From Halichondria panicea (lineage: Eukaryota > Porifera > Demospongiae > Suberitida > Halichondriidae): DNA of 64,000 nt. Position numbers and translations under genes: made by a program. Shown here piece by piece: positions 1 to 11,472 of the stretch. The notes under the pieces are model-generated. The model was not told where the DNA came from. It made no database searches and was given only the letters and a program-made list of their open reading frames with translations. How positions within the stretch are numbered: position 1 is the first letter of the stretch; each line of letters begins with the position of its first letter. The stretch is taken from contig NC_087386.1 of assembly GCF_963675165.1 (NCBI RefSeq), positions 3,912,169 to 3,976,168 on the forward strand, written 5' to 3'.

Positions 1-1
1 A

Positions 2-622
2 GAGACGAGAGACATCATTATGTCACAATCTCATGGAATTACAGTGCATATCGTAACTGGCGACCTAAACAACATGGAGAGCCTGTCAACTGTCTGTCTG
101 GAAATTATGAGCTTTTACGATTCCTCCAAGCACGATCAAGGAGTGCTAGTACACAATGCTGCCACAATGAATGAGTTTGTACCTTTTCTTTCACAAATCG
201 ACCCATTCAAAATTCAGTCCTTTCTAAATACGAATGTTACGTCTATGATTGTACTGACTACACAATTTCTATCAGCTTTAAACGGTGACAAGCACTATGT
301 GATTCATATCACTGCCAACGTTGCTTCACAGTATTCCAAGTGGTTCACTCTCTACTCTGTTAGCAAAGCAGCTAGAACAGCTTTTATGGGGTCTCTCAAG
401 GAAGAGTTGCCAGATGTCCGTCAACTGAACTATAGCCCTGGTCCCTGCGACACTGATATGTTGAAGGAGTTACCACCACACGTTTACTCCGTGGATGACC
501 TTGATGATCACCAACTTCGGCTTCTCACAGCTGAAGAGTCCATTAGTAAGATGGTTGGTGTTTTGAAAAAGGATGAATTTGAAAATGGGTGTACTATAGA
601 CTTTTTTGATCGCAAAATATAG
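2..622 (+). CDS. Sepiapterin-reductase-like short-chain dehydrogenase, 3' part
   Basis: The reading frame is open from the left edge to a TAG at 620-622, so the N-terminal Rossmann nucleotide-binding glycine motif lies outside the window. The visible part ends like sepiapterin reductase: a YSVSK active-site Tyr/Lys pair followed by AAR, then LNYSPGPCDTDM (the family has LNYAPGPLDTDM), and a C-terminal KDEFENGCTIDFFD block. Sepiapterin reductase makes tetrahydrobiopterin from 6-pyruvoyl-tetrahydropterin with NADPH in the cytosol. The catalytic Ser expected 13 residues before the Tyr reads Ala here (HITANVAS), with Thr next to it. An alignment gap or a changed activity could explain that. The gene is tail-to-tail with the tubulin gene. 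Family assignment is firm; strict orthology is not proved. Confidence 0.8.
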   Translation, partial: ETRDIIMSQSHGITVHIVTGDLNNMESLSTVCLEIMSFYDSSKHDQGVLVHNAATMNEFVPFLSQIDPFKIQSFLNTNVTSMIVLTTQFLSALNGDKHYVIHITANVASQYSKWFTLYSVSKAARTAFMGSLKEELPDVRQLNYSPGPCDTDMLKELPPHVYSVDDLDDHQLRLLTAEESISKMVGVLKKDEFENGCTIDFFDRKI

Positions 623-790
623 CTCCTCACAGCTGAAGAATCCACGACGACCACGAGTAATAATTATATAAAATGGTTGATGCCTTTACTGTATATATAA
701 TTATACTGTTGATAGTAATTATCATAATCTGTGTACAGTATTAAATATAATACTAATTATGTATGATGTGATTTGCAGAATTCTGTGTGC

Positions 791-2542
791 TCACATCCTA
801 TAGTAGTTGTCAATAATAGTTTTCACGTTCTCAAACGCTTCCCTAAATACAGTTTCCTCACAGTTATATTTCTGATACCAATGTAAATATGCTTTCTCAT
901 CAAACATCATTTTGGCATTCTCATGTACGCTTCTCATGTAGTCACCAGCCTGAGAGGTGTTTGCTAAAATAGACACACATTTTTTCTCTTGAAAGTGTGG
1001 CTCTTTACTAAACCAGAAATCTACTGGAAATGGATTCCAAGCAACTGTGTTGTAAATCCGTTTTAGTTTATTGCCAACAGATTTTGTGTTCTTCATCAAA
1101 GTGTCCATGTTACTGTTGTTGCCTCTAGCGATGAAAATAAGTGAAGATGTGTGTGTGGGAGGGGTGGGGTGTGTGCAGGAAGTGATGAGCTGCTCCCAAG
1201 TCGTAGTAGATCTTGAGGAGTCCGTGTGATGTGGAGTAATGAACTTGGTGGACGGGTCGGGACAGAGAGACCTCATCATGTCGAGTGGCTCAAAGCATCC
1301 CATGCTGCATTTAATATAATTATGGAAGCATCGAAACTGTAGATATTTGGCTCTCAATTAATGGCAATTTTATCTCTAATAGATCTATACTATTATATAC
1401 TGTCCTATAGTACAGTAAGGGTGCCAAAACACGCAAAGTCATAATCGTAGAGCTATATAGCGTATACAAACTAATGTGAAAGCGCCTATCATTATATTTT
1501 TATCACACTTTTATTCTAGGCCTGTACAATGTCCATTTGATAATTGCAAAATTGCATAATGTTTTCATAGCCTTAAAATTGGGCAAAACTAATTTTTATG
1601 CTGCATTGGGACTCCACAGTGGTAAGAATACACTACCGAGACATTTTGAGATATTGGCGTTCATCTCTGCCAGGGACTGATGTCCTCCTCTCGTCATTGC
1701 CTGCCCACTTGCTTGTCTCTTTATCTGCTCCAGCACGGAGTCATTCCGTAGGAGCAGAATAGCATCACAGTAGCGTTGCACCCAGGAGAGACAGAGGAGG
1801 GAGTTGTAGTGTTGTAATGGAGTCTCTCCTTGCTCAAAGGGAGCTACAAGTATGGAGAGGAGGTATGCCAGGGGGTATTCATCGCGTAGACGCTCAACCA
1901 GTGCAGAGCCAAGTCCTGGATAACATTCATACAATGTTTAAATGGGTTCACAGTCAATCATGAACGCATGCTCTATGAATCAATAGCCAATGCACACATA
2001 ATTCTTATAATTATTGCCAAAAGTGAATCACAATTAGGTATACCTGATCCAGTTCCTCCAGAAAGGCTGTGAAATAGGACAGTGCCAGTAAAACGGTCAC
2101 ATCTTTCGGCCGTCCTCCTCACTCCATCCATTACACACTCAGCTAAGTTTCCGGGCCCGTACAAATCTTGCGGGTTCTTTAAATTTCTCCCATTGTACCC
2201 ATATGCCCAGTTGTTTCCTCTGCCAGTCTTATCACTGAGCACAAATTCTTTCGATATTTTTGTATCACCAAGTATTTGTGCACATCCCTGCACAACTTTT
2301 GGCTCGGAGTCCACTAGAATGCATGGAAGAGAGCCATCAGGAAGGGAGTAGGGAACATGTCGAGTAATGAGCTGTGCAGCAGCTATGTCTGCTGGTAGAC
2401 CTACATGCGAATAGCTGGAAATCTTCTTGTTTTTCTGAGTTCTGGTGCCGGTGGGTGTTTGCGATAAGGTTTCCATCTCTTTCCAAAATGCCTGACCGAG
2501 CTGGTTGCCACACTGGCCGATGTGTATGAATACCAAAGACAT
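791..2542 (-). CDS. Divergent tubulin, delta/zeta class (three exons)
   Basis: Exons are complement 2044-2542, 1618-1915 and 791-1304. Joined, they give 437 codons in one frame (436 aa), a normal tubulin length. Seen: N-terminal MSLVFIHIGQCGNQLGQ, the GRGNNWAYGY segment, the GTP-binding SGGTGSG loop rebuilt across the first splice, QHYNSLLCLSW, LGSVF and a C-terminal KAYLHWYQKYNCEETVF. The N-terminal domain carries an insert before the nucleotide pocket and lacks the acidic tail of alpha/beta tubulins. The overall pattern fits the delta and zeta tubulins, which act at centrioles and basal bodies of ciliated cells. I cannot separate delta from zeta by eye. The second donor (CT|GTGG) was chosen because it alone keeps frame. 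The gene shares a 186-bp spacer with the divergent AIF1 gene. Confidence 0.8.
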
Positions 2543-2728
2543 GATGCTCAGTGCTCAGTTTTAGCATAAACAGTTACTTCGCAGCCGACCATGCTTTAAT
2601 AGGTAGAGACTACGTAGATCTACTATAAGTATACAAGTCCAGAGTCCAGAGGAAAAGGAGTGGCCAGCCCCAGGAAGTAGTTCCTTGTTTTTTTGCTAGT
2701 TGAAAAGACTGTGAGCAGAGGATCAGGA
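2543..2728. promoter_or_regulatory. Short spacer between divergent tubulin and AIF1 starts
   Basis: Only 186 bp separate the tubulin ATG (2542, minus) from the AIF1 ATG (2729, plus), so both promoters and both 5' leaders must lie here unless upstream noncoding exons exist. I see no clear TATA box or initiator. A shared bidirectional promoter is inferred from spacing alone. Confidence 0.5.
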
Positions 2729-5581
2729 ATGGCTAAAGCAGATTTATATCAAGGTAAAATAATTATAGAGAGTCCGGGTACGGGTGGGATCCTCACTCTA
2801 GATCTATAATGAAGATCTATTATAACAATCTGGGGACATACCTTAGCTTTATATACGTAATACCCGGGGCGGTGGTGTATGCTAGACTCGCAAGCCGTCA
2901 CTGTTGCAGGCGAACAGTAGACTGGTCAAACTCCGTGTTGAGACTCGTGTTGCAGTCAGCAGGTTAGATAAGACTCTAAGTGGCTGCGGTTTTCGTGGCG
3001 TCAGTTACTGCATGTGGTACATAGAGTTTTCTAGTGATACGTCACTATCAACGATCTTGCGGTAACCGCATGCAGTTAGTTGCCACAAATATCGTGGCAA
3101 ACCTTACACGAGTCTCAACACGGAGTTTGACCAGTCTACTGTTTGCCTGCAACAGTGACGGCTTGCGAGTCTAGTGTATGCCACTACACTGTGGTGTAGC
3201 AGTGAATATAATTATGGTCATCCCTAGCCCGCCCCCCCGGTTCCTATGATTATAACTACGAATTTGAGGACTCCACTCTCAGCAGGACTGCAAATCCGGG
3301 GGTTATTCATCATGAAACCTCAAGGTTCTTTTGAGTCCACTTACTGATTAATCGTCGTCTTTGCTTTGTAGTGCATATGGCAACCATGCTGGAGCTATAT
3401 ACGATTATCATTGTATAGGCAGTTTTTAATGTTGTGTTTACGTTACCTCTGTCCATTTGGAACTACGCCAGCTAATCAATGCTTGTGTACGTACGCCAAA
3501 AATGCACTGTATGTGCATTCAGTTTGACAGTTTCAGCATTAATTGTGTGTTTATATATACATGATTGTATAATACGTACAGATGTCATGACTGTACGTTA
3601 ACAAGCTAAGGCATTCATATGAATCTCTTTTCAATAGAGTCATTAATTCAATTTTAAGGATCCTCCCCATGACTGTTTTGTTGGTGTGTATTCATGGCCA
3701 TGATCTGAGCCATTTAGTCTTTTGTACCTTAATATAATGCTGCACTGCACATACGCAGGGGGCAAGGCGTATGGCCAATTGAGAAAGGAACAAGAATCTT
3801 CACTAGCTGAATTCAACAATGTATGTTCTTCTAACACTTTAACCGCATCATACATGCAATATTTGACTATCCCATACCCAAGAAGGTTGATGACTATTAT
3901 AAACATTGTGTGCTACATGTAGTATACTCTAGTGTAATTCTCAACAACTCCCCCTCCAGACGTACCTGACCAGTGGGGACTGGGATGATGTCGAGAATCT
4001 GGAAGAGAGGCTGGAGGCGTACAAGAGTAAGTTTGCAACACTGTGATGTAGTAACGATCGCTGGACAAATTAATCATATACACTCGATAGATTGAGGTAT
4101 GCATAAATTTTACGGCAAAATGTTGGCAATCCTACACAAAGGCTGAACGGGTGGGTAGCTGTTTAGTTCAGTGTGTATAATTATTACAATTCAGCGCTAT
4201 GGATATACAGTTATATATACTGTAGTCAATAGATTTTGTGCTAAAAATGCAATAATGCTCCATGAATTCCATCCCCATTCAGAGCAGTTCATGGAGTTTG
4301 ATGAGGACAATTCTGGGGACATTGGTATGTGCTCATATTGTACCATAGGGTTAGGAGAGCATTTGTGTGTACACTTGGCCAACTGAAAATGGTATTTGTT
4401 ATCTTTCCGTACTCGGCATTCTGCACTAAGTTTTCTTACCGCATTCACAGACATCATGGAGCTTAAAAGAATGATGGAAAAGCTAGGCCAAGCCAAGACT
4501 CACCTCGAGCTCAAAAAGATGATTGCCGAGGTCGACAAGAATAACTCAGGTGTGTCCGTGTGGGGTACATATACTAGCTCGCATAAACGTAATTGAAAAG
4601 TGTACTCCAGCATCCATAGTAACAGTTATGTTAGAGACTTATGGAAGCATTGTATGTATATTTAATTTATATCACGTTGTCAAGGTAATGAGGATGTAAT
4701 AAAAGATACTGTCCCTTCTGTGTTGTATTCTTTTTATTACTCGGTCGCGTAGCCTCAAGGCATTATTTGGTAAGGGGTCGTCGTGAAATAAAACACCTAG
4801 CATAAAAATCCTCGTGAATATAGTATTACAGGCAACTCGCCCTCGTGCTTGTACCTGTATATTTCATAAAACACTCAGTCTCATGCTATATTTATTACAT
4901 ACACTGTAGATAGATTATGTTGCAGGCCATAAATAGATTTGTGAGGATATTATTTTAGCCTGCAGGCTAAGAATGGGAAGATTTTAGGTTGGTGCTTCAG
5001 GTTAGTACAGTTCTGTGTATTATTCTCATGCAGGTACCATCCACTATAATGAATTTTTGGATATGATGCTTGGAAAGAAATCATCTGTTCTCAAACTGTA
5101 AGCCTAGTAGTACATACTGTACTATAATACTAAGTGATATAATTCATAATTATGTTACCAACAGTAGAACCTCGATTATCCGGACACCTTGGTTCCAGAG
5201 TCAGTCCGGAAAACCGGATAATCGAATGGATATTAAACCACGCCTTAATCCATCCACATAATTAATTAACAGCAGTTCAAATTTAATGCACGTCGGTACA
5301 TGCGCAATAAAATGCCTGTGTCCATGGTAACAGCTGTTAAATGCGCATGCCTGAAAATGGCCAAGCCGGATAATTGAGGGCCGAATAATCTTAATGTAAT
5401 CGAGATTGTTTTAATGCTATTGAATGCTTTTGTGCTTGTCGAGAGTAATTACCACTCACATCTTTTAAATTATAAATTTACGTGTGCATACCGTAGGATT
5501 TTGATGTTTGAAGAGAAGAAGAAAGAGAAGGAACTTCCAAAGGGTCCTCCTCCAAAGAAAACATTTGCAGATCTCCCATAG
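2729..5581 (+). CDS. AIF1: Allograft inflammatory factor 1 (Iba1), complete, seven exons
   Basis: Exons are 2729-2753, 3759-3820, 3960-4026, 4283-4324, 4451-4549, 5034-5097 and 5497-5581, all with GT-AG borders. They join in frame to 147 aa, the same length as human AIF1. Landmarks: GGKAYGQL near the N terminus, then [52 protein letters not shown] and a C-terminal [11 protein letters not shown]. The protein is a small cytosolic EF-hand protein that binds calcium and bundles actin in motile phagocytic cells of other animals. Both EF loops look canonical ([12 protein letters not shown] and DKNNSGTIHYNE), whereas the second loop of human AIF1 is degenerate. Intron 1 holds a palindromic MITE and intron 5 a Tigger-like fragment. 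The first exon codes only eight residues, MAKADLYQ, plus one base. Confidence 0.93.
2882..3174. mobile_element. Foldback MITE in AIF1 intron 1
   Basis: A 293-bp element starts CTAGACTCGCAAGCCGTCAC and ends with its reverse complement. The outer 70 or so bases of the two arms match almost perfectly, and weaker pairing continues inward (GCGGTTTTCGTGGCGTC against its partner), so nearly the whole element can fold on itself. A 6-bp direct repeat TGTATG flanks it at 2876-2881 and 3175-3180, consistent with a target-site duplication. No coding capacity. Superfamily not assigned. Confidence 0.85.
5162..5394. mobile_element. Tigger/pogo-like MITE remnant in AIF1 intron 5
   Basis: The left end CAGTAGAACCTCGATTATCC is typical of pogo/Tigger-type termini. 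About 45 bp inside it is the reverse-oriented GGAAAACCGGATAATCGAA, and the right side ends in a decayed GCCGGATAATTGAGGGCCGA. No transposase frame. The right border is approximate. Confidence 0.6.
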
Positions 5582-6105
5582 ACTATATAGATCTGCAGCG
5601 AGGTGCTACCACTAGAACAGTTTAGAGTTGTCAGCTTTATTACACTTATGTTTTTGTGTATAAACCATTAATTTGTACTGTTTCGTATTACATGTACAGG
5701 TATGGAACTTATGAGACTTGGGGAATAATTTTGTGCAAATTAATTCTAAGGCGGTATTCGATAACATAAGATTTTTGAATAATGAAGCGAAAAAATTATG
5801 TTCACACGTTTTTTTGTCGTAACTGCATGTTTATAATTATATTCCACAGATCTAGAGAGCATAAATTATTATATGGCGTATAATCTACCAGCTAGAGCCT
5901 CCTGCACAGGCGTCTTGACCAACCAGCTAGAAAAGAGCGAAGTAGGTGTAGGGAAGGGCTACGCTTAACCGTCAATAAAACAGTACACAGGGGAAGGCAT
6001 CAAACATTTCAACAACTCAGAGTAACAAGAAATTAAAGAAAGGGGCAGCTTCTACAGCACACAGTGCATACATTATTGTATGTTTATAGTACTCCAGAGA
6101 TACTC
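5582..6105. other. Spacer between convergent AIF1 and SLC35F6 genes
   Basis: 524 bp hold the 3' ends of two convergent genes. I see no open frame or repeat of note. An AATAAA is present at 5974-5979 in GTCAATAAAACAG and could serve polyadenylation of AIF1, although it lies about 390 bp from the stop. Confidence 0.4.
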
Positions 6106-7915
6106 TCATCCTGTGTAATCCTTTTCCTCACCCGACCAATCACTGTTGATGGGTGTGGGACGGAGGAGTGGCTTTTTCTCGGAGTTCATGTCTGGATCGT
6201 ATCCATTAGACGAAAGCTTTTTCCGCATGAAGCGAATGAATGGCATAAAGATGAGGTCATAATAGATGCACGTGCCCACAAAGAGGATTACATAACCCAC
6301 TGGTTGAAGGGGCTCAAACTTCTGCCATCCAACACTGAGGGAAAAAACCCAAATGAAGATCGTACGAACACTGTCTAAGACCATTCTAGTCGTGGCACTC
6401 ATTTTCTGAGTGACAGTCAGGCCAGAAAAGTTGAAGAAGGCAATACTCACAATTAGGCCGAGGGTTGAGACGAGAAGGAGAGGGGAGTTAAAAATTTGCA
6501 AGAGAGCATCAATGGAGTCTTCGAATCGAACAGTCGTTTGCCACAAGTCTTGCGTAGCAGGTAAATGCCAAGGAATGAAGTACATAGGTACAAGTAGCAC
6601 AAGCAGAACGGAGAAACCAAACACACCTTCCCAGCCCACACCTTGGAGTGGAGGGACGTTGTACTTCTTGATAATCTTCTCCTCCACTGTCATTTGAATG
6701 GCTGCAATACCTTGTGCCAAAACAATGAGAAGGTCACCAGCCAACACGAAAGTCGCGTCATATCCACCAGTGTTTTGAAAGAACACCACGTCTCCCACAC
6801 CCACAATTACGAGACCAATCATCACACCAAACATCCCTAACCACTGGTGAAGCTTGAGCTTGTTCCCGAGAAAAGCAACGGACAGAATTCCAGTAAAGAT
6901 GATCACACTCCCCCGTAACATTTGGAAGCTTGCAGCGTATGTCCAGGTCAGAGCTAGGTACATGGTAGATGTCCCTAGTAGATCACACATGGCAGGAATA
7001 GCCCACACGAACGGACTGAATTTTTGAGGCCCAAAGGTACTAATGTCCTTCTTGCTAAACTTTACAGAGTAGTACCAAATTTTGAACGCAAAGAGGCAGG
7101 CCATCTCTCCCATAAACATCAGCACAGCCTGTTGTAGATAAGATACATTATACATACCAGACTCTTAGAGGATCCAAGGAAATGATAACAATGTTAGTTG
7201 CTCTGTGCAAACAATGACTAGCATAATTACGTGTACGAATAGAGTACATTGTTATAGAGAATGGATAAATTTTACAAATGCTCTACTCTTATGCAGTACG
7301 TGAAGCCCTTCTTAAAATCCATATGCAGGCAAACAAATAGGATTGTAGAAAGGTTCCAAATACTAAGTATCAAGAGTTCTTGTAAGTATGATACTACAAG
7401 AAGGTACACTGAAATGAGTTTGTGTGCCCGCCCACCTGTAGATAGGGGTGGATAAAGACGTGCTCTGCCTTCGGGTTGTTTCCAGGAGAGTAGATGAAAT
7501 CAGCCCATCTGCATTAAATAATCTATGTAAAACAGCTATGGCAAAGCAAAGTGAGATCACACATACATGTACATGTAATGTAACAGAAAAAGAATTTTCA
7601 TGCTTGAAGAATGCCAAAAAACATGTTGACCCAGAAAAGGTTATTGGTATCAAGACAGTGCATGGAAAATAGCCATGGACAAAACAAACGTATTAAAGTA
7701 TGAAATGGGTCTCTCTCATCATTGTTGATCAATACAGTTTTATTACGTCAACAAAAACACAAAGTAGCATCTGAATTACAGAGATCTCATGACGTGTAAC
7801 GGAGTACGTACTTAGCAGCGAGTGTGTTGATGGTTCCTGTGGACACCATGATCACAGCAATTGCTATGTGGAACAAAGTCTGTCCAAAATGAACATTAAT
7901 CGGACCCATCGCCAT
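6106..7915 (-). CDS. SLC35F6: SLC35F6-type drug/metabolite transporter (three exons)
   Basis: Exons are complement 7812-7915, 7436-7508 and 6106-7128. They join in frame to 399 aa. Exon 1 gives a first membrane segment ending STGTINTLAA. Exon 2 starts with the conserved KWAD step, and exon 3 opens AVLMFMGEMACL. Further family blocks are SSFQMLRGSVIIFTGILSVAFLG-like and SATTRMVLDSVRTIFIWVFS. About ten hydrophobic helices are visible, as in the EamA/DMT fold, followed by a polar C-terminal tail with EKKPLL, a possible dileucine sorting signal. The human protein is reported at lysosomes and mitochondria; its substrate is uncertain. A frame beginning at 7155 reads through the intron 2 acceptor and is not the real start. 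The P450 gene lies divergently 451 bp away. Confidence 0.92.
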
Positions 7916-7922
7916 GACTGCA

Positions 7923-7956
7923 GTGTGTGTGTGTGTGTGTGTGTGTGGGGGGGGTT
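7923..7956. repeat. (GT)n microsatellite next to SLC35F6 start
   Basis: A run of GT dinucleotides followed by eight G lies just upstream of the SLC35F6 ATG, in the 451-bp spacer shared with the divergent P450. The rest of that spacer (to 8366) shows no further feature apart from AT-rich stretches and a TTTTTTTTAATTAA tract near 8210. Confidence 0.8.
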
Positions 7957-8366
7957 AAGGTTACGTAAGACATTACTCTGAAAACTTGAACATTACAACA
8001 ACAATTCTGTAATTAGATCTGCACACAAGTATAATAAGTATCCATACTATGAATTTACCTGGGAATGAGGTGACAGTAGATCTATTAGCTATTTTATATT
8101 ATACTCAAGAAGCTAGCTTCGGCGGGCACTTTAATAATCAGAGAGATCGAGAAAACATGAGGCTATAATTATAGTCACATGACAAGTATTGGCCGCAACC
8201 CAAACAAAATTTTTTTTAATTAACACTAAGGTCCACAATGATTATACATGTACGTGTAGCAGAAAGGCATTGCATCAGTTCACACACGTCACCAGTCTCT
8301 TAATTCTTGAGACATACCACATTTTCTAACACGGATTTTGCAAGAGACTAACTGAAGCTTTCCACC

Positions 8367-11300
8367 ATGATTGCAGGAATATTCAAGAGCAGCCTTTCTG
8401 CCCCTACTCTGGGCTCATTTGTAGTGCTCCGATTGAGACTCTCCACCAGTTTTACCCCGTTTACTGTCACTCCTATCAGACAAGTTTGCCAGTCTTCCTT
8501 CGTTCAAGGAGGTTGGACACAGCCTAACAACTCATCCTCTGCTTCGGATAACACTCGTCAAGCCACCAAAGATTTCAAAGACATGCCAGGCCCATGGAAG
8601 ATACCACTGCTGGGAATAACCCCAGAATTTATCAAAATGGATCCTAAGAGGTTGATTCAAGAGTTTGCTAAATTGCCACAAAAGTATGGAAAGATTTTCA
8701 AAATAAAGTTTGTGCCTGGGATGCCTGAATTTGTGTGTTTGTTTGATCCAGAGGATGCCAAAGCTGTGTTTCGAAGTGAAGGGAAGTATCCTCAACGTTT
8801 CCCAATTGATATTTGGAATGAGTCAAGGACAGCTCAGGGGAAACCAGTGGGCCTTTTCTTGTTGTAAGTTGAACGCTAATTGTGTTGGGATGACGATTAA
8901 AAATAAGGCTCCGTGTACTGTATGAGGGAAATATGTCCTTACCTAAACTTAATGGATGGCGTATAGGATTCCTTGTCCCATAATGAGTAATCTACATGTA
9001 TGGTACTGTTTTAGGAATGGAGAGGAGTGGCATAAGCATCGTAGACCCATCTCCAAGTTTATGTCCGTCCCTCGTAAGGTGGCTGAGTATCACCAGCCTT
9101 TTAATGAAGTGACTACAGACCTCATCGAGGGCATAAGGAGGAGCAGGGACAACCGTGACATGCTCAGTGACACCACAGCTCTTCTGCAGAAGTGGGCATT
9201 CGAAAGTATGTACAATATTGGGGGTGTTCACCTATTGTCCATGAAAAACAAGTGATTCTTTAATGTTGTTGAGGTAGGGATCGAAACCACTTTGATTTGC
9301 TTGCACACGTACAGTCATGTAAATATTTATTCGAAACAACGTATATTTGGGATTCAAGTCTTTTTTGCCACCCGTGACCCTCATTATTACGTATAGAGAA
9401 GTGCGCTATATTATTAAACAACCATACTTGTTGTAATTAAATCTCTATTCTCCACCAACAGCTGTCAGTGTATTTTTACTGGGTAAGAGGCTGGGTTGCC
9501 TGGAAGAGCATGTGCCACCCGACTGTCAAGAGTTCATCCACCAAACTGATAGATTCTTTACTGCCTCACAAATTCTTTTATTTGGTCTTCCGTTCCACAA
9601 GTTGTATGCCACAAAACCCTACAAGGAGCTGTTGGACTCCTTCACAAGGCTGTTTGAGATCTCGATGGCTCATATTAAAGAAAGGCTTGATGAGCTGAAG
9701 GAAGAGGACACCATTGATGAGGATGAGCCTCCAATGGGAGTAGACTTCCTCCAGTACATGAGCAAGGCAAACAAGATGCCTATTGAAATGATCACTACCA
9801 ATGCTATAGATTTAATGGCAGCAGGTGTGGACACGGTAGGTTATTTGCTGTCATCTTTACATCTTTTAACCAGGCTAGGGTGCTGTTGCCTCACTTTGGG
9901 GAAGCTAAATCTAACTCCAGGTGCATGCATGTCCAGTGAAACCTGAGTCCCTGGTACCCCATCCCCAGTTGCCAGATTATTGCTTACACTGATTAACTTT
10001 CGTTGTCATTTCACAAGCCATTCAGTTGACCCCTCGTATATGCACATGTACTGTTTTCCACTTATCATTTTCCTCCAGACGTCCCACACACTGCTGTGGA
10101 CGTTATACTCGCTAGCGATGAATCCAGATGCCCAGACCAAGCTGAGGGAGGAGGTGGCGCAAGTGGTGGGCTCGGACATTGTGGTCACTCCGACACACAT
10201 TCAGTGTATGTCATACATGAGGGACTGTATCAAGGAAGCTATGAGGTATGTATAGTGTGTAAAGTACGAACTTTATTATCTAGTCTCATAGCGGTCTTAG
10301 TTTTGTTGCAAACAGTAAGGCTATGACACACACATGGTAATAGTGAGACTTTCGTTTGGATTATAGAGCTTTCGTACTTTTTAAAGTCATTATGTTTTCC
10401 AATCATTTCTTAGACTGTACGCAATTGTTCCGAACATCTCTCGTATTCTGGATAACGACATTGTAGTATCTGGTTACAGAATTCCAGCCGGGGTAAGTTG
10501 TCATATATCAAGTGACGTAGTGTATGATGGCCATTTATAGTAGTCGGCAATCTCATGTTAGTAGCTTACTGTTGATCTACATGTATAACATGTTCCTGCA
10601 GGTCTGCATCCTGATGCCCACAGTGGCAGCAGGAGCCCAGGCCGAAAATTTTCCTGAACCTCACAAGTTTATGCCAGAGCGATGGAGCAGAGACAACAAA
10701 GAACCCCCCAATGCGTTCGCATCTCTGCCTTTTGGGTTTGGTGCAAGAATGTGTGTAGGTGTGTCACGCGCACTATATAACATTATTATACACTAGTGAC
10801 TGCTTGCAATATAATAGAGGTATAATTAAAATTTCCCCCTAAATGGATATACTAAATATGATCACTGGCTCTTCCCCAGAGGCTCCAATGCAACCGTGCA
10901 TGAACATGTTCAATGTGATGTGAAAAATATAATGTTCCCATTGTGCTCATGTGTCATACTGCAACGCAGATCAGGGTTTCATATAGGATTTTAGCTGGGA
11001 GGGGGAAACGTTTAATTGAGGGGGGTCTGGGGATCCTCTCCCGGAAATATGTTTGAGGAATGGTTATCTGAGGTGCAATTTGGGTTTTTTGTGTGCTTCA
11101 AACCATACATTTTACTAGACTATAGTTTTATTGATGAGATTGTAGACATTTTTAAGGAGAAAAGTCATACATTTTTATTCATTAATTTTAGGGGGAGGGA
11201 AATTTTAGCTGGGGGTGGGAAATCCCAGGGCGCCCCCCCCCCCCCCCCCCCCTCTGTATGAAACCCTGCAGATTCTTGACCATGTACGTGTCATCAAAGA

Positions 11301-11472
11301 AACTGCTCCCACCATAGGTCGACGTGTTGCTGAGTTGGAGCTCCACATTGCTCTTTCTCAGCTGATCAGAACATTTAAGGTCGAGTTCAGAGATGATAAA
11401 CCAATGGACTATGTTCAAAACCTCTTCTTGAACCCAGAGAGAAGGTTTGATCTAGCGTTTGTTGATTTGTAA
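8367..11472 (+). CDS. Mitochondrial-type cytochrome P450, seven exons
   Basis: Exons are 8367-8863, 9015-9205, 9462-9835, 10079-10245, 10414-10492, 10602-10758 and 11318-11472; joined, 539 aa in one frame. The N terminus (MIAGIFKSSLSAPTLGSF, then LRLRLSTSF) is rich in Ser and Arg with no acids, like a mitochondrial presequence rather than an ER anchor. The proline-rich PGPWKIPLLG follows. Key sites: WHKHRRPISK in helix C, I-helix AAGVDT, ExxR as EAMR, FMPERW, and the heme-thiolate loop FGFGARMCVG with Cys ligand. The tail GRRVAELELHIALSQLIR is typical of the mitochondrial clan (CYP11/24/27). Such enzymes hydroxylate sterols or vitamin-D-like substrates with adrenodoxin as electron donor. The exact subfamily and substrate cannot be read. 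Intron 6 holds a MITE. Confidence 0.9.
10972..11268. mobile_element. CAGGG-ended MITE in P450 intron 6
   Basis: The ends are a perfect 12-bp inverted repeat, CAGGGTTTCATA at 10972-10983 and TATGAAACCCTG at 11257-11268. CAGAT flanks both sides. Inside are purine-rich repeats (TTTTAGCTGGGAGGGGGAAA and a second related copy) and a run of about 20 C. The termini recall hAT-type non-autonomous elements, but the visible direct repeat is 5 bp, not the usual 8. Confidence 0.65.

Noticed and set aside
6064-6378. Plus-strand frame over the 3' end of SLC35F6
   Set aside because: Antisense shadow of a well-supported transporter exon.
7141-7155. ATG at 7155 as the SLC35F6 start
   Set aside because: It lies in the intron just before the acceptor at 7129-7130; two upstream exons with conserved family residues join in frame.
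9275-9300. ATCGAAACC in the P450 intron as a tRNA T arm
   Set aside because: No stem pairing and no anticodon arm around it.
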